The position numbers and the translations under genes were made by a program. A stretch of DNA of 44,054 nt, taken from NCBI GenBank assembly GCA_021772775.1, contig JAJFLH010000008.1, positions 1 through 44,054 on the forward strand, read 5' to 3'. This document shows, in pieces, positions 25,368 through 34,018 of this stretch; within the stretch, counting starts at the first letter, position 1, and each line of letters opens with the position of its first letter. The notes beneath the pieces are model-generated. The model made no database searches and was not told the DNA's origin. It saw only the letters and a program-made list of their open reading frames with translations. The stretch comes from Mariprofundus sp. (GTDB lineage Bacteria; Pseudomonadota; Zetaproteobacteria; Mariprofundales; Mariprofundaceae).

Positions 25368-26297
25368 TTACGCAAACTTCTCTGCAAAATATGAATACAC
25401 ATCACTGTTTTTATCAGGTGATGTCAGAAAAATGGTATGACCTGAAAAACCCAGCTTTTTCATACCGGTAAAATCTTTATATGCAGGTGAACCACTCTCC
25501 GTCTGTTTGGGCACATTACCTAAACGCTGGTTATGCAAAGATTGATGATTATATATATTTGATACTTCAAGAACCTTGTCGTGTTTGTTAGTCGTCACGA
25601 CAACTGAATCCCCTTTTTCAATCGCATCCACCCATTCTCGGTGACCATCATTATCCGCATCTGCTTGATGGACAATGACGTTATCAAAATATGATAATGA
25701 ATCCTTCAAGTTTTGATGTTTATGAGAATTCTCCAGCACAAATGCACCCAGGCTATGGCTAACAAAATGTGCTTTTACATTGGCTGCATGAAAAGCATCT
25801 TCCGCAATATTCAGAGCTGCAGACAGGTCAGGAGCAGAAGAGACCGCATTCTTCTTGGCTTTCTTATATTGTTTGAGTTTATTTTTTAACTGTCTCGATC
25901 CATAGATCAGCACATTAGGCTGGCGCGGAATATAATTCAGAATAGCGCGTATTTTACCGTGATGAACGGAAGGCCAGGAAAAGGCCAAAACATTCACATC
26001 ATATAACTTTCGCAGCTCAAAACATTTCTTCAGGTTTTTATCCAGCGTCTGATTATTTCCATGAATAAAAAACACCCATGGTTTATCATTATCTGAAGCA
26101 ACAGCATCCATGATAAACTGTCGCTCATCACCCTGATCAACCAGCGCCAATCTGTACTTCCCTTTTCTACTGCCCTCTGTGACCGCTGCACATCTGAGTC
26201 GGTGTGGAGAAGTGGTCATACGATTCTTAAATAATGTTGCACCTTTTCGGGAAGGACGAACTCCCCGATTCGTGATTAATATGATGTCACCTGCCAT
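25368..26297 (-). CDS. DUF900-like alpha/beta hydrolase
   Basis: A 309-aa cytosolic protein with no signal peptide. The alpha/beta hydrolase core is visible: oxyanion strand WVFFIHGNNQT near residue 74, LAFSWPS near 104, nucleophile elbow SHSLG with Ser182, an acid likely within HQADADNDGHREW near 212, and a final His in GFSGHTIF. This is the order of the DUF900-type hydrolases, some of which are toxins or lipases. The start is supported by AAAGGAAAG six bases upstream. It faces the LuxR/hydrolase fusion across a 130-bp divergent promoter region and heads the minus-strand exported-protein run. Confidence 0.82.
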   Translation of the reverse strand: MAGDIILITNRGVRPSRKGATLFKNRMTTSPHRLRCAAVTEGSRKGKYRLALVDQGDERQFIMDAVASDNDKPWVFFIHGNNQTLDKNLKKCFELRKLYDVNVLAFSWPSVHHGKIRAILNYIPRQPNVLIYGSRQLKNKLKQYKKAKKNAVSSAPDLSAALNIAEDAFHAANVKAHFVSHSLGAFVLENSHKHQNLKDSLSYFDNVIVHQADADNDGHREWVDAIEKGDSVVVTTNKHDKVLEVSNIYNHQSLHNQRLGNVPKQTESGSPAYKDFTGMKKLGFSGHTIFLTSPDKNSDVYSYFAEKFA

Positions 26298-26395
26298 ATA
26301 TGCTTTCCTTTAAGAAATAGTTATTGATTTGCATAACCAGCCTCCCTAGCCAAATTCCACCGCATGAAATGTATCTCACATGCTTAAATCTCCTA

Positions 26396-26411
26396 CCCCT
26401 CAATTGAGGGG
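26396..26411. promoter_or_regulatory. 16-bp perfect palindrome over the ribosome-binding region
   Basis: CCCCTCAATTGAGGGG is fully self-complementary and ends in the GGGG of the Shine-Dalgarno of the downstream gene (ATG at 26428). It could be an operator for autoregulation by that gene's LuxR-type HTH or an RNA hairpin hiding the ribosome-binding site. Confidence 0.6.
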
Positions 26412-26427
26412 GGAATGGTTTTATGCC

Positions 26428-28128
26428 ATGCTTCCAACCATGAGTGCGCAATCCCAAATCCAGGCTTATGATGCTTTAACGAGCTTGATCTATGACACAG
26501 CCATCGATCAATCGCTATGGCCTAAACTGCTGGAGCAGGTCTCTGAAAGTCTGCATCTGCTTGAAGAAGCCGATGTAGAGAAGTTTTTAGCACAGCACTT
26601 TGATCGTGCGCTTCATCTCAATAGTCAAACCAATGGACAACAGACAAAAAACAGTGCCCTGCAGGATATAATTAACCGTTTGCCGATAGCTGTATTTGTT
26701 GTCAAAGCTGATGCCTCCCTGTTTATGAGCAATGAATTGGCTCAACAGCTCATTGATCAAAAACAGATCACGCTGAATACATGCAATGAACTCTCATCCT
26801 TCAGCAAAAACACAACTGAGAAGCTGCATCGCATCATCAACAATTGCTCAAGAGATAAGCAGGGTGGCGAATACATCTCTGTGAGCAAAGGAGAGAGTGG
26901 GTCCCTTAGCTTATGGGTCAGCTCTACAGACACACTGCATTGCGAAATATCCGATGAACGACTTGTCACGATTTATGCATCGCCAAAACAAGGTAATAGT
27001 GTTGCATCAATAGAGATGCTAATGCAGGCATATTCACTGACCCGAACAGAATCACGACTGCTGCAGGCATTAACTGGATCCAGTCATAATCTGGCTGAAG
27101 CGGCCAACAGTATCGGTGTTAAACACCATACCGCACGCGGTTACATGAAGAACATCATGCTTAAAACCAGAACCAATAGTCAGCCTGAGCTTCTTAAGCT
27201 CATACTGACTGGACCAATTCCACATGCAGATATAAAGCAAACACTGCAAACAAGCGTTAGTGAACCCAAGCCCTGCCTGACCATTAAGCTGTTTGATGGG
27301 CGTCAGCTGGCATACGCTGAATATGGTGATCCGAAGGGCTTCTCCGTCATTTACTGTCATGCTCTTTTGGGCAGTAGACTGGAATGTGATTTCAACACCC
27401 AGGCATTAGTTCATAACAATATACGTTTAATTGCACCAGACAGGCCGGGCTTTGGGTATTCTGACAGCTTACCTGATCGTGATCCGCTACTTTGGTATAA
27501 AGATATTGAAGAACTTACCGATCAATTAGGGATAGATAAGTTCTCTGTATTAACCTTTTCAGGCGGTTCTCTTTACGGACTGATTCTGGCTCGGGCTATA
27601 CCCGAACGTATTCAACAGCTCAGCCTTGTTTCGAATGTTGGTCTTAACCTGACAGATAAAGAGTTGGAATCTACCCGACCATTCAATCGTCGCATGCTCA
27701 AGCTGGCCAGAAAAAGGCCTTCTATTTTCCGATTGATGTTACGCATCATGAGTATTTCTCTAAAGCATAATATCACGCAATACATTGAAGTTAATCACGG
27801 CTCTCTCTGTGAGAGTGACCATCATATTATTGAAAGTGAGCGCTTCTCAACATTAAAAAAATCGTATGCCGAATGCATTCGGCAAGGTACGAATGAAATG
27901 GCCTATGAAGCCATATCATACACTCAGCATGTAGATATTACGCTCTCAGATATCACTGTCCCTACAATGATCTGGCAAGGCAGAGAAGATCACATTGCTC
28001 CTCTTCCAATTATTCAGCGCGTGATTCATGAGCTGCCTAACTCAGAAGCAAACATCATTGATCATGAAGGGCACTATCTGCTATTCACGTACTGGCACGA
28101 GATCATCAAACAGCTGAAAACAAGCTAA
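26428..28128 (+). CDS. LuxR-type HTH regulator fused to an alpha/beta hydrolase
   Basis: A 566-aa fusion. Residues 1-190 form a sensor-like region (YDALTSLIYDTAIDQSLWP, then a PAS-like stretch RLPIAVFVVKADASLFMSNE). A LuxR/GerE HTH follows at about 205-258 (LTRTESRLLQAL, HHTARGYMKNIMLKT). Residues from 285 to the end are an alpha/beta hydrolase with Ser378 in TFSGGS, Asp521 in GREDH and His549 in HEGHY, so the triad is complete. Family precedent: regulators of this architecture exist, in which the hydrolase domain may sense or degrade an ester-like ligand. The ATG at 26428 is preferred to longer frames because of GAGGGGGG upstream. The end overlaps the convergent gene by 4 bp. Confidence 0.85.
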   Translation: MLPTMSAQSQIQAYDALTSLIYDTAIDQSLWPKLLEQVSESLHLLEEADVEKFLAQHFDRALHLNSQTNGQQTKNSALQDIINRLPIAVFVVKADASLFMSNELAQQLIDQKQITLNTCNELSSFSKNTTEKLHRIINNCSRDKQGGEYISVSKGESGSLSLWVSSTDTLHCEISDERLVTIYASPKQGNSVASIEMLMQAYSLTRTESRLLQALTGSSHNLAEAANSIGVKHHTARGYMKNIMLKTRTNSQPELLKLILTGPIPHADIKQTLQTSVSEPKPCLTIKLFDGRQLAYAEYGDPKGFSVIYCHALLGSRLECDFNTQALVHNNIRLIAPDRPGFGYSDSLPDRDPLLWYKDIEELTDQLGIDKFSVLTFSGGSLYGLILARAIPERIQQLSLVSNVGLNLTDKELESTRPFNRRMLKLARKRPSIFRLMLRIMSISLKHNITQYIEVNHGSLCESDHHIIESERFSTLKKSYAECIRQGTNEMAYEAISYTQHVDITLSDITVPTMIWQGREDHIAPLPIIQRVIHELPNSEANIIDHEGHYLLFTYWHEIIKQLKTS

Positions 28129-28730
28129 AATTTATAAGCCACTGTTCCTGCAACACTCCAGATAGCAGCCTTGGCCGCACTCCCGGCATTTACATTTTTC
28201 CAGTACTGCACCCACTCGGCTCCCACGAGAACTTTATCAGCAAGCTTGTATTCAGCTCCCACACCATAACTAAAACCAACATTATTCACTGCCGATGGAG
28301 CAATGATAGGAAGAGAATTCTCACCCGTTATTTTCGCAGTAGTCGCCCCAAGAAGGCCATAAGCCTGAAAGTCGGCAGCCAACTCTAACTGCGGCTTGGC
28401 CAATAATGAGAAGATATAATTGGTAGAGATGGAAAAGCTGAACGGAACAGGGCTCGGAATAACACCAACCATCGTGCCTGCAGGATATAGAGCTGAACCT
28501 TTTCCAGATGTTCTACCCAGGCGCATCTCAACAGCCAGGTTCTCGTGAACATCCAAGCCTAATTTCACATAACCACCGAACAGAGAGTTTCTCTGATTCA
28601 CGCCCGGCCGATCATATTCCAGGCCGTACATACCAAGCCCGATGCCAATATTTGGCTTAAGTTCCAATGCAAATGCATGTGTACTGGGCATCAACAACGA
28701 TAACGCAGCAATCAAAAAATATTTCTTCAT
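28125..28730 (-). CDS. Outer-membrane beta-barrel protein
   Basis: A 201-aa protein with a signal peptide (MKKYFLIAALSLLMPSTHAFA) followed by alternating amphipathic strands with glycine and aromatic ends (IGIGLGMYGLEYD, FGGYVKLGLDV, ENLAVEMRLG, FSYGVGAEYKL, LVGAEWVQYW) and a C-terminal Phe (VAGTVAYKF), the outer-membrane insertion signal. It resembles OmpA-type eight-stranded barrels of the opacity/OmpW kind. It lies 30 bp after the ABC-F gene on the same strand and its stop overlaps the stop of the facing gene. Confidence 0.85.
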   Translation of the reverse strand: MKKYFLIAALSLLMPSTHAFALELKPNIGIGLGMYGLEYDRPGVNQRNSLFGGYVKLGLDVHENLAVEMRLGRTSGKGSALYPAGTMVGVIPSPVPFSFSISTNYIFSLLAKPQLELAADFQAYGLLGATTAKITGENSLPIIAPSAVNNVGFSYGVGAEYKLADKVLVGAEWVQYWKNVNAGSAAKAAIWSVAGTVAYKF

Positions 28731-28760
28731 CACTTCTCTCTCTCAGTTCAATTAAATATT

Positions 28761-30353
28761 TTAGCGCACGCCCTGAGACTTCAGATACTCCTCGTAAGTG
28801 CCATGATAATCGACGATGCCATCGGCTTTGATCTCTATAATTCGTGTGGCGACGGAGGCGATGAGTTCGCGATCATGACTGACAAAGATCAGTGTGCCTG
28901 GATAATTTTCCAGCGCGATATTCAGGGATTCAATGAACTCCATATCCATATGGTTGGTTGGTTCATCCAGCAGCATCACATTCGGATTTTGGAACATGAA
29001 TTTACCAAACAGCATGCGCCCTTTTTCACCACCGGAAAGTGCTTTGACGGATTTATTGATATCATTTTGGGAGAATAGCATGCGTCCGAGATTGCCACGT
29101 ATCTCCTGTTCGCCATGCTCTTCTCTTTTCCACTGTGCCATCCAGTTGAATAGAGACAGGTCTTCAGCAAAATCTGCAGAGTGATCCTGAGCATAATAAC
29201 CCTGTTTCACATTTTCCGACCATTTGATCTCACCTGAACTGGCTTCCAAGTCACCGGCCAAACAACGTAGGAGGGTGGTTTTACCAATACCGTTTGAACC
29301 AATTACAGCAACACGTTCACCCACCTGAACCGTCAGATCAAAGTTTTTAAACAACGGCTGCTCATCAAATGATTTACTCAGTTCTTTCAACCGGAGTGCT
29401 ACACGATAAAGCTTTTTATCCTGAACAAAACGCATATAAGGACTGACACGGCTTGAAGGTTTCACCTCATCGAGTTTGATCTTATCCAGTTTTTTTGCAC
29501 GCGATTGAGCCTGAGTGGCCTTGGATGCATTGGCTGAGAAGCGACGTACAAAAGCTTGGAGTTCTTGAATCTCCTCTGCTTTCTTGGCATTGGCTGTTAG
29601 TAGCTGTTCCTGCACCAGAGCTGCCGCTTCCATATAATCATCATAGTTGCCCGGATAGACGCGTAGCTCGCCATAATCCAGGTCGGCCATGTGAGTGCAT
29701 ACACTATTGAGGAAATGACGGTCATGCGAAATGATGATCATCGTACTCTTACGTTCATTGATCACGCCTTCCAACCAGCGAATCGCATTCAGATCCAGGT
29801 TATTGGTCGGCTCATCAAGTAGAATAATCTCAGGATCACCAAACAGAGCTTGCGCCAGCAGCACGCGCAGTTTCATGCCGGGCGCAATGGATTTCATCAG
29901 ATTATAGTGATCTTCTACCGGGATACCCATGCTGATCAGCAGATCACCTGCATCAGGCTCCGCACTATAGCCATCCAAGTCGGCAAATTCGCTTTCCAGA
30001 TCACCTGCACGCATGCCATCTTCTTCACTCAGCTCTTCCTGAGAATAGAGGTGATCGCGCTCCTCTTTGATCTTCCAGAGCTTTTCATGCCCCATCATCA
30101 CGGTATCCAAGACGGTATACTCTTCAAATGCGAAATGATCCTGGCGTAACTTACCGAGCCGTTCATGCAGATCGATGCTGACGTTACCTGCTGTTGGCAC
30201 CAGATCACCACCGAGAATTTTCATAAAGGTGGATTTGCCACAACCATTGGCACCAATCAGCCCATAACGATTGCCATCGCCAAATTTCATTGAGATGTTT
30301 TCGAACAGGGGTTTATCCCCGAATTGCATGGTAATACCTGATGTAGAGATCAA
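28761..30353 (-). CDS. ybiT: ABC-F family ATPase, YbiT type
   Basis: A twin-ATPase ABC-F protein acting on the ribosome in translation, not a transporter. Two nucleotide-binding domains are visible: [15 protein letters not shown] and [11 protein letters not shown] in the first, [24 protein letters not shown] and [12 protein letters not shown] in the second, with the charged linker between. The frame is near-identical in layout to E. coli YbiT (for example [20 protein letters not shown]). The frame is open to 30407. I chose the TTG at 30353, which gives [11 protein letters not shown] after the start, the same length as E. coli YbiT, and has a GGAA nearby; ATG at 30386 is the alternative. Confidence 0.93.
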   Translation of the reverse strand: MISTSGITMQFGDKPLFENISMKFGDGNRYGLIGANGCGKSTFMKILGGDLVPTAGNVSIDLHERLGKLRQDHFAFEEYTVLDTVMMGHEKLWKIKEERDHLYSQEELSEEDGMRAGDLESEFADLDGYSAEPDAGDLLISMGIPVEDHYNLMKSIAPGMKLRVLLAQALFGDPEIILLDEPTNNLDLNAIRWLEGVINERKSTMIIISHDRHFLNSVCTHMADLDYGELRVYPGNYDDYMEAAALVQEQLLTANAKKAEEIQELQAFVRRFSANASKATQAQSRAKKLDKIKLDEVKPSSRVSPYMRFVQDKKLYRVALRLKELSKSFDEQPLFKNFDLTVQVGERVAVIGSNGIGKTTLLRCLAGDLEASSGEIKWSENVKQGYYAQDHSADFAEDLSLFNWMAQWKREEHGEQEIRGNLGRMLFSQNDINKSVKALSGGEKGRMLFGKFMFQNPNVMLLDEPTNHMDMEFIESLNIALENYPGTLIFVSHDRELIASVATRIIEIKADGIVDYHGTYEEYLKSQGVR

Positions 30354-30490
30354 TGGACTATTCCGTGAGACATAAGATTTAACCATGCAATGGTCGCTGC
30401 AGAGCATGGCTTAAAAGAGGCGCAGCATAATCTTGACTATAATATATACAAGTTAGAGCTTTTTTATCGCATCTCCATGCATCGGATGAT

Positions 30491-30976
30491 TTAGTTAACA
30501 GTATATTCCGTGACTGTTTCATAACGCGCGATCTGATGTTTGATGGCGTCTCTATATTGCTCGATCTCAATCCAACTTATGGCTGAATCAAGTTCACTGT
30601 TTCGTATCACACGTATTTCATCCAGGTCGTCTTCTTTTGCTGCTGCCTGATAAATTTTGGCTAAACCAAAGCTGGCGGTACTTACGGCAACAATGGCAAG
30701 TTTGGCATTTTTTCGAAATTGCGCTTTTTTAATACGCTTAGCGGCTGAGAAAATCCCTTTAAAGGATAGCTCTTGGGTCGATATGTTTTTGCACATGGCA
30801 CATAAGGCAATCTTTCCTGGCCTGCTGTACTGGTCTTCCAGAAGCCTTGATATGAGGGCGTGCAATTGTTCATCGGTCACGCTCCCATGCAGGATAATTA
30901 ACATGAAATTATGCTCATTATAATGTTCGAAATGAATGCCTATGATCAGCTCCTGTCTAACTATTCCACCTATCAT
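30491..30976 (-). CDS. STAS/SpoIIAA-like protein
   Basis: A 161-aa protein. The layout is a first strand LIILHGSVTDEQL, a helix ALISRLLED, a middle strand KIALCAMCKNI, a basic segment AAKRIKKAQF, then KLAIVAVSTASFGLAKIYQAAA and RVIRNSELDSAISWI. This is the order of the SpoIIAA/STAS-like family found beside various regulators. The start is uncertain, since no strong ribosome-binding site precedes the ATG at 30976. The gene is on the minus strand upstream of the ABC-F gene and may share its transcript. Confidence 0.6.
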   Translation of the reverse strand: MIGGIVRQELIIGIHFEHYNEHNFMLIILHGSVTDEQLHALISRLLEDQYSRPGKIALCAMCKNISTQELSFKGIFSAAKRIKKAQFRKNAKLAIVAVSTASFGLAKIYQAAAKEDDLDEIRVIRNSELDSAISWIEIEQYRDAIKHQIARYETVTEYTVN

Positions 30977-30985
30977 TAATAGCAC

Positions 30986-31431
30986 AAACTTTATTCAATA
31001 GCAGAAAAAATTTTCGCCTATATGTCGTGACCTTCACTAAGAGAGCGCTGATATCTCTAGATCACTTCAATGAGGCGTGGGCTTTATTGCAATCATTCCT
31101 CATCTCGGTTGAGAAGCTGAATGTGGAGAGAGACTGTGTTGAGATAAATCATTTTTTATCACATGCTTCTACTGCCACTTGCATTGAAAAACTTATGCCC
31201 TTAAGCTCTAAGCAATGCTCCGATTGAAGGGTGTAGCTAGGGCTCTGCTTCATTGCAGGGCTCTCTAATGAATCATGGAGGGACTCTCGGCATGATGAAA
31301 AGCGGTGAATTTATGAGGCGCCGACAGCAAGATGAATGTCGGCTGTTGTGTGTTCACATTGTATTGTGTGGCGGTGAGTTCTTTCCACATATCCCGGTTA
31401 TTGTGTGAACGCGCATGGATAGCACTCAATA
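30986..31431. other. Gap before the kinase operon
   Basis: About 445 bp forming the divergent region between the STAS-like protein and the histidine kinase operon. It holds a duplicated octamer agggctct (31230-31262) and a possible small ORF at 31292-31408. A 66-codon frame at 31027 starts with GTG and lacks a ribosome-binding site; I do not call it. Confidence 0.4.
31292..31408 (+). CDS. Possible 38-aa leader or small protein
   Basis: An open frame of 38 codons beginning ATGATG, with GGAGGG nine bases upstream, ending TGA at 31406-31408, 23 bp before the histidine kinase start. The product (MMKSGEFMRRRQQDECRLLC and on to VIV) is basic then hydrophobic, with three cysteines. The ribosome-binding site is better than that of the kinase itself. 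It could be a leader peptide or chance. Confidence 0.3.
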   Translation: MMKSGEFMRRRQQDECRLLCVHIVLCGGEFFPHIPVIV

Positions 31432-33399
31432 ATGCAAGATCCGACTGCAAATGAGGCCTTAGACCTCTACACATACATTGTAGATGCCAGCGATGATTTC
31501 ATGAATATCATCGATAGCGATTATTGTTATGTAGCAGTCAGTGATCCTCTATGTAAGGCCTTTCAACGTTCACGCGAAACACTTATCGGCAAGAGTGTTG
31601 CAGAGATATGGGGAGATGCACTCTTTGAGGATGGTATCCGCGCCAGACTGGATATGTGTTTTGAAGGTAGTCTGATCGAACATGAATTTGAATTTTCTTT
31701 TTTAGGTAAGGGATTGCGCTGGTATAGCAGCAGATTTACGCCTTATCGCGATCAACAGGGCTCTGTCACACATGTGGTGGTTATCAGCCATGATATTACT
31801 GAACGTGTGAAATCCAGACGGGCTCTGCAGGAGAGTAAGGACAGGCTGGAGTTTCTACTTCATTCGGCACCGGTGATTATCTACAGTCGCGAAGCAGATG
31901 ATCCCTGGCCTATAAATTTCGTGAGTCAAAATATTCGTGATCACCTTGGGCATGATGAAGCAAAATTTCTGAATGAGGTCAACGCATGGCGAGACCAGCT
32001 GCACCCGGATGATAGGGCGGGCTTATATGAGGCGCTTAGCACGCTTTATCAGCATGGTCGCAGTAAGCTTGAATACCGTGTTCAGGATAATAATGGTAGC
32101 TGGCACTGGTTGTGTGACGAAATGGTGCTGGTAAAAGATGCTCAGGGTCATCCCTGTGAGATCGTAGGTTCCTGGATTGACGTTAGCGAGCGTATCGAAG
32201 CCGAGCAGGAGCGAAGGAAGCTACAGGCTCAGATGGAACATAATCAGCGTCTTGAATCGTTGGGTGTGTTGGCCGGTGGCATTGCACACGACTTTAATAA
32301 TATTCTTGCCGCGATTATGGGAAACGCGGCAATGGCGTCACTCGAATTGGATAACAGGCCGAAGAGTGCCAGTAAATATATCGAGAGCATCATGCTTTCC
32401 AGTGAAAAGGCCGCTGAACTATGCAGGCAGATGCTGGCCTATTCAGGTAAGGGTAGTTTTGATGTCAGGCCGATCAACCTCACCACTCTGGTTGAAGAGA
32501 CACACAGGTTGCTGGAGATATCAATCCCTAAAAATGTGAGCTTAAAGCTTGATTTGGATAAGGCATTGCCATCTATAGAGGCCGATGGTGCTCAGATGCA
32601 GCAAATTGTTATGAATCTGGTGATCAATGCCTCTGATGCGATTGCCGAGAAACTGGGCACGATTCGTGTCCAGACGGGAGTTATGCAGGTGGACAATGCA
32701 TACCTCACCAGCACTTATCTGGATGATGATTTGGCTGAAGGAGACTACGTTTACCTTGATGTGGCCGATACCGGATGTGGTATGGATAGACAGACGCAGG
32801 CGGGCATTTTTGAACCCTTTTTTACGACCAAGCCTACCGGGCGTGGATTGGGCATGAGTGCAGTGCTGGGCATTATACGCAGTCACTATGGTGCGATTAA
32901 GATAGATTCCAAAGTGGGTGAAGGCACGACATTCAGAATAGTGCTGCCGGTTAGTATTAGCAATCAGTCAGATCTGTCGAGTGAGTCATCAGATGAGGCT
33001 GAGCAGATGCGATGTCTGGGCACGGTCTTGTTGGTCGATGACGACGAAGATGTGCGTACTATGGAGGCTCAGATCTTGGAGAGCATGGGCTTTCGTGTAT
33101 TGGAAGCTGATGATGGTGAGAGTGCTATTGAGGTTTACCATCAATATGGCAAGGAAATTGCTGTAATCCTGCTGGATATGGCCATGCCTAATATGGATGG
33201 AATGACATGTTTCAGTGAGCTAAAACGGATGAATCGTGATGTGAAGGTGATTCTATCAAGTGGTTATAGCCAGGCAGATACAGGTGAATGGTGTGCTGGA
33301 TTGAGCGGTTTTATACAAAAGCCATACCGGCCCGAGATGCTGAAAAATATGTTACTAGAAGTGATAAATACGAGTGAGCGTGGTTCGAATATAGATTGA
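31432..33399 (+). CDS. Hybrid PAS histidine kinase with receiver domain
   Basis: A 655-aa sensor kinase with no clear TM segment, so probably cytosolic. Two PAS domains lie at about 10-125 and 135-260 (EFEFSFLGKGLRWYSSRFTPY, then HWLCDEMVLVKD), followed by a dimerisation domain with His286 in LAGGIAHDFNNIL, the ATPase boxes (QIVMNLVINASDAI, DTGCGMD, GRGLGMSAVLGIIRSH), and a receiver domain with Asp582 in LLDMAMPNMDG and the acid pair VDDDED. It heads a five-gene operon with a coiled-coil protein, an envelope protein, a GTPase and a cyclase; no separate DNA-binding regulator is present, so the phosphoryl target is unknown. Confidence 0.93.
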   Translation: MQDPTANEALDLYTYIVDASDDFMNIIDSDYCYVAVSDPLCKAFQRSRETLIGKSVAEIWGDALFEDGIRARLDMCFEGSLIEHEFEFSFLGKGLRWYSSRFTPYRDQQGSVTHVVVISHDITERVKSRRALQESKDRLEFLLHSAPVIIYSREADDPWPINFVSQNIRDHLGHDEAKFLNEVNAWRDQLHPDDRAGLYEALSTLYQHGRSKLEYRVQDNNGSWHWLCDEMVLVKDAQGHPCEIVGSWIDVSERIEAEQERRKLQAQMEHNQRLESLGVLAGGIAHDFNNILAAIMGNAAMASLELDNRPKSASKYIESIMLSSEKAAELCRQMLAYSGKGSFDVRPINLTTLVEETHRLLEISIPKNVSLKLDLDKALPSIEADGAQMQQIVMNLVINASDAIAEKLGTIRVQTGVMQVDNAYLTSTYLDDDLAEGDYVYLDVADTGCGMDRQTQAGIFEPFFTTKPTGRGLGMSAVLGIIRSHYGAIKIDSKVGEGTTFRIVLPVSISNQSDLSSESSDEAEQMRCLGTVLLVDDDEDVRTMEAQILESMGFRVLEADDGESAIEVYHQYGKEIAVILLDMAMPNMDGMTCFSELKRMNRDVKVILSSGYSQADTGEWCAGLSGFIQKPYRPEMLKNMLLEVINTSERGSNID

Positions 33400-33418
33400 T
33401 ATTACCTAGGGAGAGAAT

Positions 33419-33994
33419 ATGACAGCAAAATCCAATGATGCAGAAAACAACAGTACAGCGGCGGCAGGTGAACTCGCTGGGGTTGGTAACGTCGACCAGA
33501 TTAGAGATATTATTTTCGGATCACAAATGCGTGATTATGAGAGCCGCTTTCAGCGTTTGGAGGAGAGGCTTCTCAATGAATTAACAACGATGCGAAATGA
33601 GACAGGCAACCGTGTGGATTCACTGGAATCGTATATGCGAAGCGAATTGGATGCGCTGAATAATAGGTTGGGCAAAGAACGCGACGAACGTGAGGCTGAT
33701 GATAAAGAGTTGTCGGAAGACCTGAAGAAACTCTCCAAAGAGCTGCTGAGGAAACTGAGTCATCTGGATGATTCTGTTGCAAGCCAGAACCGTGATCTTC
33801 GTGAGCAGCTACTGACTCAGTCCAAATCACTAAGTGCCGATATAAACTCAACACGGGAGCAGTTAAATAGTGCCCTAGTACAGGCCACAAATGAGTTGCA
33901 GCACAGTAAAACAGACCGTGCTTCGCTGGCTGAACTATTATCTGAAATGGCACTGCGGTTGAAAGACGAATTTCCTCTGCCTTCCGGTAAGTGA
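33419..33994 (+). CDS. Coiled-coil protein of the GTPase/OmpA operon
   Basis: A 191-aa highly charged protein with heptad repeats over residues 40-165 (RFQRLEERLLNELTTM and many similar), consistent with a long parallel coiled coil. The N-terminus (DAENNSTAAAGELAGVG) is low-complexity; VDQIRDIIFGSQ at 25-36 precedes the coil. No signal peptide or TM. The adjacent gene (24 bp downstream) begins with a segment LKELLLGEE resembling DQIRDIIFGSQ in its role as a short helix, suggesting a paired docking site, which is inference. Good Shine-Dalgarno (GGGAGAG). Confidence 0.75.
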   Translation: MTAKSNDAENNSTAAAGELAGVGNVDQIRDIIFGSQMRDYESRFQRLEERLLNELTTMRNETGNRVDSLESYMRSELDALNNRLGKERDEREADDKELSEDLKKLSKELLRKLSHLDDSVASQNRDLREQLLTQSKSLSADINSTREQLNSALVQATNELQHSKTDRASLAELLSEMALRLKDEFPLPSGK

Positions 33995-34018
33995 ATCGAG
34001 GAGTAGCTGCGTCAGCAG

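Noticed and set aside
31027-31227. 66-codon frame starting with GTG before the kinase operon
   Set aside because: No Shine-Dalgarno and no recognisable pattern; chance is adequate.
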